This document shows positions 1 to 6,407 of a stretch of DNA of 11,820 bases, in pieces. The number at the start of each line of letters is the position of its first letter. Position 1 is the first letter of the stretch. A program made the translations under genes and the position numbers. Location of the stretch: positions 1-11,820 of the forward strand of contig JAKBAQ010000064.1 in the NCBI GenBank assembly GCA_021808985.1, in the 5' to 3' direction. This DNA is from Pseudomonadota bacterium. GTDB lineage: Bacteria > Pseudomonadota > Alphaproteobacteria > Acetobacterales > Acetobacteraceae. Below the pieces are notes generated by a model. It was not told the DNA's origin and ran no database searches. It worked only from the letters and a program-made list of their open reading frames with translations.

Positions 1-1023
1 GACCAGCTTGTCGATCGGAAATTTCCCCGCTTTGTACAAATCCACCAGCTGCGGAATAAACTCGTGCGGATCGCTGTCCCCCTCGATCACGGCCCTGACC
101 GTGAGCCCATTGCTCAGCGCCGCCAGCACGTTGAGCGGCAGCGCCGCCGCCGGGTTGGAGGGCACGCCGATCAGCGCCAGCGTGCCGCGCATGGCCAGGC
201 ATCCCAGCGCCGCCTCCATCGCCGCCACCGCGCCTGATGTATCAACCGCGTTATTCACGCCCTCGGGCACAATCTCGCGCACCCGCCCCACCACGTCCTG
301 CGCCTTGGGGTCGATCACATGCGTCGCCCCCAGCTCCAGCCCCAGCGCGCGCCGCTCCGCCATCGGCTCAACCAGTATGATGGTCTTGCATCCCTGCACC
401 CGCGCGCCCATCACCGCGCTCAACCCCACCGGCCCGCCCCCGAACACGATAATGCCAGACCCCGCCTCCGCCTTCAGCGACCGCATGACAGCTCCCGCCC
501 CGGTCTGAAAACCGCAGCCCAGCGGCCCCAGAAACGTCAGCGGCACATCATCGGCCACCTTCACCACATTGCGCTCATTGCCCAGCGCATGGCTCGCGAA
601 GGAAGACTGCCCAAAAAAACACCCGCTAATCCCAGCCTCCGTGCCGCACGCGCAAATCGTATGCGAGCCATCGCCGCGCACCGGCGCATAATTCAGCGGC
701 ATGAAGTTGACACAGTACGAAGGCGCGCCCTTCAAACACTGCACGCATTCACCACAGAAATTGAAGGTCATGACCACGCGGTCGCCCTTCTTCAGCTTGC
801 TCACCTTGGCGCCCACCGCCACCACGGTCCCAGCCCCCTCATGCCCCAGCACGCCCGGCATGGGAATCGGCAGCACCCCCTCCGCCACCACGATATCCGT
901 ATGGCACAGCCCCACCGCGTCGATCTTCACCAGCACCTCATCCTCGCGTGGCGCATCGAGCTCCACCTCCTCCACGCAAAACATCTGCGAGGGGCTGCGT
1001 GTCACGGCCGCGGTAATATGCAT
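1..1023 (-). CDS. Zinc-dependent alcohol dehydrogenase, XylB/GeoA-like (partial, C-terminus off left edge)
   Basis: Medium-chain (MDR) alcohol dehydrogenase predicted to oxidise a primary aryl or allylic alcohol to the aldehyde with NAD(P)+, in the cytoplasm. The 341 visible codons contain the catalytic-zinc region (LCHTD, Cys40-Asp43; GHEGAG 60-65; Cys170 in LGCG) and the four structural-zinc cysteines (Cys90, 93, 96, 104). The Rossmann motif GGGPVG is at 195-200. Glu219 sits at the end of the second Rossmann strand, where NAD-preferring relatives usually have Asp. The stretch FFGQSSFA and the end EGDSDP...FIP...GKFPIDKL resemble benzyl-alcohol dehydrogenase XylB and geraniol dehydrogenase GeoA. 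The start is supported by AGGAGG at 1031-1036, 7 nt upstream; an overlapping ATG at 1028 is out of frame. It is last of four co-oriented genes, 40 nt after the CoA ligase. Family call is firm; the alcohol substrate is inferred. Confidence 0.9.
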   Translation of the reverse strand, partial: MHITAAVTRSPSQMFCVEEVELDAPREDEVLVKIDAVGLCHTDIVVAEGVLPIPMPGVLGHEGAGTVVAVGAKVSKLKKGDRVVMTFNFCGECVQCLKGAPSYCVNFMPLNYAPVRGDGSHTICACGTEAGISGCFFGQSSFASHALGNERNVVKVADDVPLTFLGPLGCGFQTGAGAVMRSLKAEAGSGIIVFGGGPVGLSAVMGARVQGCKTIILVEPMAERRALGLELGATHVIDPKAQDVVGRVREIVPEGVNNAVDTSGAVAAMEAALGCLAMRGTLALIGVPSNPAAALPLNVLAALSNGLTVRAVIEGDSDPHEFIPQLVDLYKAGKFPIDKLV

Positions 1024-1063
1024 CTCATTTCCTCCTGATTATTTCTTGATAAAAATCACCGCC

Positions 1064-2623
1064 TCAGGCAACTGAGCGCTGCATGCCGGCCCAGTAGGGT
1101 GCGCGAATATCCTTCTTGGAAATCTTCCCCGTCCCGGTGAGCGGAAACTCGCGCACGAAGTCGACGGATTTCGGCACCTTGTATCCCGCCAGCTGCTGCC
1201 TGCAAAAATTCAGCAGCTCCTCATGGCTCACCGCCATCCGCTCGCGCAGAACCACAACCGCCTTCACCGCCTCGCCCCAGCGCGGGTCCGGCACGCCGAT
1301 CACCGCCACCGCCGCCACGGCCGGATGCAGCGAGAGAACATTCTCCACTTCCGCGCAATAAATATTCTCCCCGCCGCTTACAATCATGTCCTTCAGGCGG
1401 TCATAAATATAAAACAACCCCCCGGCGTCGCGGTAGGCCACATCGCCCGATGCATACCACCCGTCCTTGAATTTCTGCGCCGTCTCCTCTGGCCGGTTCC
1501 AATACCCCGCCGAGGCCGAGGGCGCGCAAATCAGCAATTCGCCCGGCGTGCCGTCCGCGACATCATGCCCCCGCTCATCCACCACCCGCATGCGGATCAG
1601 CGGCAGCGGCCTGCCGCAGGATTTCAGCGTCTGCTCAACCTCCAGATCATGCTCATCGGGCCGCAGCAGCGAAACCGGCCCGCTGGTCTCCGTCTGGCCA
1701 TAAAACTGCATGAACTGGCAAGGCATGATCCCAAGCGCCCGCTTGAGCAGCCCCAGCGAAATCGGCGACCCCGCATACATCAGCAGCTTCAGCGAGCTGA
1801 AATCCGTCACCCCCGCATCGGGATGGTCGATCAGCAGCTGGATCATGGTCGGCGTCAGCACCAGCAGCGTCGGGCGCGAGCGCGCGATCCCCGCCAGAAA
1901 TTCCTGCGGATGAAACTGCTTCTGGATGCACAGCGCCACGCCGTTATAGAGGCATTGCAGCGAAAGTGCTATGCCCAGCAGATGAAAGTTCGGAAGCGCG
2001 TACAAAAACACATCGCCCTCCCGCCAGTCGAACGCGCGCTCCAGATGCTCCGAGAGCCTCGAATGGTTGAAGCTCGCATGCGTATGCAAAACCCCTTTCG
2101 GCGCGCCCGTGGTGCCCGATGTATAAAGCTGGATCACCGCGTCATCCTCGCGCAGCCGCGGCTTGGGCGGCACCGGCTCATGCCCGCCGCTCCAGGCGCA
2201 CAGCCGCCGCGCGTCGTCAATCACGCAATACCCCGCCACAATCCCCGCCGCCGCGCGCACCTCGCGCCAAACTGGCTCAAACTCGCGCTCGATAATCGCG
2301 AACACCGGCGCGGCATCCGCCGCGACCTGCGCCAGCTCCGCCGCCGCCAGCCGCCAGTTCAACGGAATGAAGCACGCCCCCGCCCGCGCCGCGCCAAACA
2401 GCGCCAGGAAAAAATCCGCTGAATTCTTGCCGAAAAACACAATCCGCGCGCCCGGCTCAACCCCCTCGGCCAGCAGCGCGTTGGCCACCCTGGCCGACTC
2501 CGCCTCCAGCGCCGCATAATCATAGCGCTGCTCGCCATAGAGCAGCGCCAGCTTCCCCGGCGTGCGGCTTGCATGGTAGCTCACCAGATCAGCCAGAAAC
2601 CGGATTTCAGGATACACCCACAT
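1064..2623 (-). CDS. AMP-forming acyl/aryl-CoA ligase (ANL superfamily)
   Basis: A 519-residue adenylate-forming ligase predicted to activate a carboxylic acid via acyl-AMP to its CoA thioester. All core ANL motifs are intact: the P-loop YTSGTTGAPKG at 167-177, YGQTE at 308-312, the ATP-ribose Asp in YASGD (Asp394), the hinge region YDRLKDMIVSGGENI at 407-421, and the adenylation lysine Lys500 in TGTGK near the C-terminus. The length is normal for medium-chain, aryl or cyclohexanecarboxylate-type ligases; it lacks the extra N-terminal region of acetyl-CoA synthetases. A purine-rich site (GGAAGG, 2632-2637) precedes the ATG by 8 nt. It lies 30 nt after the membrane-protein gene and 40 nt before the alcohol dehydrogenase, so one transcript is likely. 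Context suggests it activates the acid produced by the hydroxylase/ADH/ALDH route. Chain length and aromaticity of the acid cannot be read from the sequence. Confidence 0.93.
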   Translation of the reverse strand: MWVYPEIRFLADLVSYHASRTPGKLALLYGEQRYDYAALEAESARVANALLAEGVEPGARIVFFGKNSADFFLALFGAARAGACFIPLNWRLAAAELAQVAADAAPVFAIIEREFEPVWREVRAAAGIVAGYCVIDDARRLCAWSGGHEPVPPKPRLREDDAVIQLYTSGTTGAPKGVLHTHASFNHSRLSEHLERAFDWREGDVFLYALPNFHLLGIALSLQCLYNGVALCIQKQFHPQEFLAGIARSRPTLLVLTPTMIQLLIDHPDAGVTDFSSLKLLMYAGSPISLGLLKRALGIMPCQFMQFYGQTETSGPVSLLRPDEHDLEVEQTLKSCGRPLPLIRMRVVDERGHDVADGTPGELLICAPSASAGYWNRPEETAQKFKDGWYASGDVAYRDAGGLFYIYDRLKDMIVSGGENIYCAEVENVLSLHPAVAAVAVIGVPDPRWGEAVKAVVVLRERMAVSHEELLNFCRQQLAGYKVPKSVDFVREFPLTGTGKISKKDIRAPYWAGMQRSVA

Positions 2624-2653
2624 CTATTCAGCCTTCCCCCGCGCCCGGCCCGC

Positions 2654-3406
2654 TCACGCCACGGCCTGCTTGTCACCGGCCGCAAACCCCCTTGCCCGCG
2701 GCTTCAACATTTTCAACCGGTATGATGCCTCAGCCCCCATGCACCAGCCCATCGTCAGCATCCATACGAAATAGGTCGCAAACCCCACCCAGAAAGTCAC
2801 AATCCCGTTCCACGCCACCGGCCCGGACGTATGGAACGGCAACGCCGTGATCGGCAGAAAACTCACCCCCGCCAAAATCGCCCACCAGCTCACCCAGGCC
2901 GGAAACACCTTGCGCTCACCCTTGTCCAACAGCCCCACGATACCAACCAGAACCGCCTGCGCCGTGGTGCCCACATAGGTGATGTTGAACAGGATGAACG
3001 CGCAATCATTCAACGTCCGCAACGTATTCGGGTCGATATCCGCCCGGTACGCCGCCGCCGCCCAAAGCGCTGGGCAGAAAATCACCACCCAGGTCGTCAA
3101 AACCCCGCCAATAAAGGCGGAAATCGTCAAAACCGGATTCGCCCCCTCAATCCGCCACATCACCAGCGCCATCTGCGCGCTCCAGGTTCCGTACAAAATC
3201 CCGACAAAGGCCGCCATCGTCTCGCCGAACAGGATCGCCTCACGATGGCCGGCATAAAACGCGGCCAGCGCCGCCGGGCTCAGCGCCGGGCTGGCGGGCG
3301 GAATGTTATGGCCAAAATATCCCCAGAATATCGCGTATAAAACAACAAACGCAACACCGCTGAACCCGGCGGCCCGCTGCCATTTCAGGCTGGCTTCATC
3401 CGTCAT
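2654..3406 (-). CDS. Six-helix integral membrane protein of unknown function
   Basis: I do not recognise this 250-residue protein as a named family. About six hydrophobic helices are visible, near residues 13-32, 60-84, 92-118, 135-160, 169-190 and 200-223. The basic C-terminal tail (KMLKPRAR) suggests both ends face the cytoplasm. The loop between helices 1 and 2 has a proline-rich stretch (NIPPASPALSP). No signal peptide, nucleotide-binding motif, haem or His-box motif is evident. I chose ATG at 3406 rather than an in-frame TTG at 3424 because GGAGGG (3415-3420) lies 8 nt upstream of the ATG. It sits between the hydroxylase and CoA-ligase genes in one orientation, so a role in the same pathway is likely: substrate uptake, hydroxylase support or solvent tolerance are guesses. 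A 113-bp gap separates it from the hydroxylase gene and contains a small palindrome. Confidence 0.85.
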   Translation of the reverse strand: MTDEASLKWQRAAGFSGVAFVVLYAIFWGYFGHNIPPASPALSPAALAAFYAGHREAILFGETMAAFVGILYGTWSAQMALVMWRIEGANPVLTISAFIGGVLTTWVVIFCPALWAAAAYRADIDPNTLRTLNDCAFILFNITYVGTTAQAVLVGIVGLLDKGERKVFPAWVSWWAILAGVSFLPITALPFHTSGPVAWNGIVTFWVGFATYFVWMLTMGWCMGAEASYRLKMLKPRARGFAAGDKQAVA

Positions 3407-3489
3407 TCCCTGCACCCTCCCCAAATTTCGCCGCCTGTTTCAGCCGGCCTCACATCCAGGCCATATCCCACGGGCCGCAACGGCAACAC

Positions 3490-3501
3490 TAACTTTAGTT
3501 A
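3490..3501. promoter_or_regulatory. Palindrome TAACT-N2-AGTTA in the hydroxylase/membrane-protein gap
   Basis: A perfect 5-bp inverted repeat around a TT spacer, inside a locally A+T-rich patch in otherwise G+C-rich DNA. It lies 84 bp upstream of the membrane-protein ATG and 18 bp past the hydroxylase stop. It could be a regulator site or part of an internal promoter. It does not match the TCGWC-N5-GTCGA sites of the divergent region. There is no G+C-rich stem followed by a T-run, so a terminator is unlikely. Confidence 0.3.
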
Positions 3502-3519
3502 AAATAACGCCAGGCCTCA

Positions 3520-4635
3520 CTAGGCGGGCTGCGCCTGCCCGGTGGCGGGGGCGGCGTCGTCAAACCAGTCCGGCCAGCCGGCCGCCAGGTTCTGCGCCCG
3601 CGCCAGCTTGCGCTCCTCCGCCGTGGCGAACTCCAAATCCCAGCGCCTGAGCGCCGGTTTGGCGATCACCCCGCTCCACACCGGCGGAATCAGCGCCGCC
3701 AGAAAGCAGATGAACACGTTGGGCATCCGTATCGCCGTCATGTCCGGGGTCAGCTTGTAATAAGGCAGATAAGAGTCGAGATGATGGTCCGCATGGTTGG
3801 TTATCTCCCAGCCCATGCGCCGCGTCAGCCAGCCCATATGGTTCCACACATGCCGCTTGGCAATCGGCGCGCCCTCCACCCGCACCAGCCCGTAATGCTG
3901 GAAATAGTTGAAGCACTCCACCCAGAACCGTGCGGCCACCATGCCCGCCAGCACAACCGCCACCGCCTCAAAACCGCCAATCATATACACGATGGCCTGG
4001 AAAACCACCTGCGCCAGAATCGCCTTGTACAGCCGGTGCCCCAGCGACCAGCGCCCCTTGCCGCGCTTGGCCAGCGCATCGCCCTCAACCCCCCAGGCCG
4101 CCCGCGTGCTTTCCACCACCGCGTTCAGGGTGAAGGCATAAAGGCTCACCCCCCGGCGCGCGGTATCGCCATCCTTGCCCGTCGCCACGTCAATATGGTG
4201 GCCCACCACATGCGCGATCTCGCGCGTGGCATCCAGATAGCAAATCTGCGAATACCGCCCGACAAAGCGGCGCAGCGCCCCGCGCTGATGGTACAGCTCA
4301 TGCGCCGCCGGCACCAGCGGCACCACCGAGAGCCAGGCGCAGCTCAAAATCGCACCCGCGATCTGCGCCCCATCCAGCGTGCCCCGCCCCACGCGCCACG
4401 CGCAGGCCAGATACAGCATGGGCGCCAGAATGGTGCATATCCAAACCGGCACATTCGCCCAGAAATGGCTGTTCATCTTCCGCGCCGCCATGTCGTTCGG
4501 CAAAACCGCATCCGCCAGCGCGAACACCGGAAAACTCGCAATCCCCAAAAACACCCAGTCGCCGCCAAGGTAAAACCCGTAGGCGGTCACCAGCTGCACA
4601 ATAATGGCCACATAATAACTGGCATATTCCAGCAT
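3520..4635 (-). CDS. xylM: XylM-type membrane di-iron hydroxylase (AlkB/XylM family)
   Basis: A 371-residue integral membrane non-haem di-iron monooxygenase, predicted to hydroxylate a methyl group on a hydrophobic substrate using O2 and electrons from the XylA-like reductase encoded divergently. The histidine boxes are visible: HELYH (112-116), HVVGHH (142-147), NYFQHYG (243-249) and NHADHH (280-285), with WNHMG (264-268) between the last two. Hydrophobic segments lie near 5-45, 60-80, 90-110, 203-235 and 305-325. From memory of the family, NYFQHYGLVR, the stretch LIPPVW...IAKPALRRWD and the late ATAEER...AGWP segment match xylene monooxygenase XylM and p-cymene hydroxylase better than alkane hydroxylase AlkB. 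The length is also close to XylM (about 370) and shorter than AlkB (about 400). A GGGAG-type site lies about 10 nt before the ATG. It heads the leftward arm. The symbol is a family label; the substrate is unknown. Confidence 0.92.
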   Translation of the reverse strand: MLEYASYYVAIIVQLVTAYGFYLGGDWVFLGIASFPVFALADAVLPNDMAARKMNSHFWANVPVWICTILAPMLYLACAWRVGRGTLDGAQIAGAILSCAWLSVVPLVPAAHELYHQRGALRRFVGRYSQICYLDATREIAHVVGHHIDVATGKDGDTARRGVSLYAFTLNAVVESTRAAWGVEGDALAKRGKGRWSLGHRLYKAILAQVVFQAIVYMIGGFEAVAVVLAGMVAARFWVECFNYFQHYGLVRVEGAPIAKRHVWNHMGWLTRRMGWEITNHADHHLDSYLPYYKLTPDMTAIRMPNVFICFLAALIPPVWSGVIAKPALRRWDLEFATAEERKLARAQNLAAGWPDWFDDAAPATGQAQPA

Positions 4636-4728
4636 GGACTTTTAACTCCCTCAAGCATTTGCACAATGTCCGGCCGCGCCATGGGCGCCCGCGCCACCCG
4701 GCCATCAAACCCGAACGCCCGCTTATTT

Positions 4729-4749
4729 TTATCGTCTATTAGTCGACAA
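4729..4749. promoter_or_regulatory. Operator-like inverted repeat 1 (hydroxylase side)
   Basis: A 21-bp imperfect palindrome, TTaTCGtCTAtTAGtCGAcAA (capitals pair), centred on 4739. Eight of ten base pairs match. Its core TCGTC-N5-GTCGA shares the plan TCGWC-N5-GTCGA with the second site. The plus-strand stretch AGTCGACAATAT (4741-4752) recurs with one inserted base at 4864-4876. Size and symmetry suit a TetR-family dimer, and a TetR gene closes the rightward arm. Binding is inferred. Confidence 0.5.
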
Positions 4750-4760
4750 TATTCTCTCAA
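4733..4760 (-). promoter_or_regulatory. Candidate sigma-70-like promoter for the hydroxylase arm
   Basis: On the minus strand TTGAGA (4755-4760, five of six to the -35 consensus) is followed after 16 nt by TAGACG (4733-4738, a weak -10). It would overlap operator-like site 1, as expected for repression by occlusion. The weak -10 makes this tentative. Confidence 0.25.
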
Positions 4761-4847
4761 CCCCCGGCCCGCAAGCCAAAAATCTCGCATCCGGTTATTT
4801 TTCCGCGCTTTTGCGCGCCACACTTGCAACCCGCCGGCTCCCGCCTT

Positions 4848-4875
4848 TATTGTCTCGACCAACAGTCGAACAATA
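4848..4875. promoter_or_regulatory. Operator-like inverted repeat 2 (ALDH side)
   Basis: Perfect outer arms TATTGT (4848-4853) and ACAATA (4870-4875) enclose a perfect inner pair TCGAC (4855-4859) and GTCGA (4865-4869) with a 5-nt spacer; inner and outer centres are offset by half a base. The core matches site 1 as TCGWC-N5-GTCGA, and both copies have the same orientation, 123 bp apart centre to centre. It is a candidate site for the TetR-family regulator encoded in this arm, giving autoregulation. Confidence 0.5.
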
Positions 4876-4879
4876 TCCG
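4850..4879 (+). promoter_or_regulatory. Candidate promoter for the ALDH-reductase-TetR arm
   Basis: TTGTCT (4850-4855) resembles a -35 box; 18 nt later TATCCG (4874-4879) is a weak -10. The element lies almost exactly over operator-like site 2. It would leave a leader of about 90 nt before the ALDH start. Match quality is low, so this is only a candidate. Confidence 0.25.
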
Positions 4880-4976
4880 CTTCCCCCATGAATTCCACCG
4901 CGTCACCAGCCTAAAGTTTGGCCCGCGTCCTGGGGTTTGCGGTTCAATGGCGGCCAACCAAAAGGAGGACACCACC

Positions 4977-6398
4977 ATGCACCCCGCCGCTGAAATCGCC
5001 CGCATGCATCATTTGCTGCAAACCCAGAAGCAGGCCGGCCTCGCGCACGGCATCCCCCGCGCCGAGGAGCGCATCGCCTGGCTCAACCGCCTCATCGGCC
5101 TCCTGGTTGATAACCAGGAGGAAATCGTCACCGCCATCTCGCATGATTTCGGCAGCCGCACCCGCGAGCTGACCCTGGCCGCCGACATACTGGGCAGCAT
5201 CAGCGAGCTGAAATTCGCCCGCGACAATCTCACCCGCTGGATGCATCCCGAGCCGCATACCGGCATCTTCCCCGATGCCGAAGCCCGTGTTGAGCATGTC
5301 CCCCTCGGCGTGGTCGGCATGCTCAGCCCCTGGAATTTCCCCATCAACCTCACCTTCGCGCCGCTGGCCGGCATTGTCGCGGCGGGCAACCGCTGCATCA
5401 TCAAACCCTCCGAGCTCACCCCAGCCACCTCCGCGCTCATCGCCCGCCTCATCGGCGCCGCCTTCAACGAGAGCGAAATCGCCGTCATCCTCGGCGGGCC
5501 TGATATCGCGGCCGCCTTCTCCACCCTGGCGTTTGACCATCTGCTCTACACCGGCAGCACCGCGGTCGGCCGCCATGTCATGCGCGCCGCCGCCGCCAAC
5601 CTCGTCCCCCTCACGCTGGAGCTTGGCGGCAAATCCCCGGTCATCGTCTCGCAATGCGCGCCGCTGGAAGACGCCGCCGCCCGCATCATGACCATAAAAA
5701 CCCTCAATGCCGGGCAAATCTGCCTGGCGCCGGACTATGTCCTCATCCCCGCCCATTCGCTGGAGCGTTTCATCACCGCCGCCGTCACTTCCACCAGCGC
5801 CATGTTCCCCACCCTGACCGCCAACCCCGGCTACACCGCCATCATCAACGCGCGCCACCACGCCCGCCTGCAATCCTACCTCGCCGACGCCACGGCGCGC
5901 GGCGCCCGCCTGGTTGAAATCAACCCCGCGAACGAGGATTTCTCCACCCAGAACATCCACCGCCTGCCGCCCACCCTGGTCATCCAGCCGCCCGAGGATT
6001 GCAAAATCATGCAGGAGGAAATCTTCGGCCCCCTGCTGCCCGTGCTCACCTACAACCACATTGATGAAGCCATCGCCTTCGTGAACCAGCGCGACCGTCC
6101 GCTCGCCCTCTATTATTTCGGCCAGGACTCCGCCGAGGAGCATCAGGTTCTCAGCCGCACCATCTCCGGCGGCGTAACCGTGAATGACTGCATGACCCAC
6201 GCCTTCTCCGAGACGCTGCCCTTCGGCGGCGTCGGCGCCTCGGGCATGGGCGCCTATCACGGCCAGGCCGGCTTCCGCACCTTCTCCCACGCCCGCCCGG
6301 TCTACCGCCAGAGCAAGGCCATGGAAGCCGAATACGCCCTGCGCCCCCCTTATGGTGAGCCGATGCGCCAATACCTCGCCACCATGATCTCGCGATAA
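4977..6398 (+). CDS. NAD(P)-dependent aldehyde dehydrogenase, coniferyl-aldehyde-dehydrogenase type
   Basis: A 473-residue soluble aldehyde dehydrogenase predicted to oxidise the aldehyde made by the hydroxylase/ADH steps to the carboxylic acid. Visible catalytic features are SPWNFP with Asn120, the cofactor-region Lys143 in IIKPSE, YTGSTAVG (191-198), general base Glu215 in LELGGK, nucleophile Cys249 in NAGQIC, and EEIFGP (347-352). The short N-terminus beginning with HHLLQTQ, plus DNQEEIV..IS.DFG, resembles coniferyl aldehyde dehydrogenase (CalB-like) rather than the longer XylC benzaldehyde dehydrogenases. I chose ATG 4977 because AGGAGG (4963-4968) is 8 nt upstream. In-frame ATGs at 4947 and 4824 lack a comparable site, and the latter would put codons through operator-like site 2. 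It is first of three genes on this arm and ends 9 nt before the reductase gene. Confidence 0.93.
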   Translation: MHPAAEIARMHHLLQTQKQAGLAHGIPRAEERIAWLNRLIGLLVDNQEEIVTAISHDFGSRTRELTLAADILGSISELKFARDNLTRWMHPEPHTGIFPDAEARVEHVPLGVVGMLSPWNFPINLTFAPLAGIVAAGNRCIIKPSELTPATSALIARLIGAAFNESEIAVILGGPDIAAAFSTLAFDHLLYTGSTAVGRHVMRAAAANLVPLTLELGGKSPVIVSQCAPLEDAAARIMTIKTLNAGQICLAPDYVLIPAHSLERFITAAVTSTSAMFPTLTANPGYTAIINARHHARLQSYLADATARGARLVEINPANEDFSTQNIHRLPPTLVIQPPEDCKIMQEEIFGPLLPVLTYNHIDEAIAFVNQRDRPLALYYFGQDSAEEHQVLSRTISGGVTVNDCMTHAFSETLPFGGVGASGMGAYHGQAGFRTFSHARPVYRQSKAMEAEYALRPPYGEPMRQYLATMISR

Positions 6399-6407
6399 GC
6401 CCCGCCA

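Larger units (their letters stand above)
4636..4976. promoter_or_regulatory. Divergent regulatory region between the hydroxylase and ALDH arms
   Basis: A non-coding 341 bp separating the two start codons, more A+T-rich than the genes beside it. It holds two related operator-like sites centred near 4739 and 4862, candidate promoters overlapping each, and a TTATTTTT octamer occurring twice (4723-4730 and 4794-4801). A short hairpin CGCGC-TTTT-GCGCG lies at 4804-4817. The left site is about 104 bp from the hydroxylase ATG and the right site about 115 bp from the ALDH ATG, so the layout is nearly symmetrical. I see no gene in it. Confidence 0.75.

Noticed and set aside
1223..2422. Open frame antisense to the CoA ligase gene
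   Set aside because: The translation is Arg/His/Pro-rich with no motif, and the opposite strand carries all ANL motifs.
3520..4635. Annotation of the hydroxylase as a classical AlkB alkane 1-monooxygenase or a fatty-acid desaturase
   Set aside because: The HELYH, NYFQHYGL and NHADHH boxes, the short length and the XylA-type partner instead of rubredoxin fit the XylM branch better; an alkane-like substrate is not excluded.
4888..4914. Eight-codon leader reading frame in the ALDH 5' region
   Set aside because: No ribosome-binding site and no codon run or pausing motif suggesting attenuation; short frames like this arise by chance.
4824..4976. Upstream in-frame extension of the ALDH (starts at 4824 or 4947)
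   Set aside because: Neither start has a good ribosome-binding site, the extra residues match no ALDH feature, and a strong AGGAGG sits 8 nt before ATG 4977. The longer form would run through operator-like site 2.
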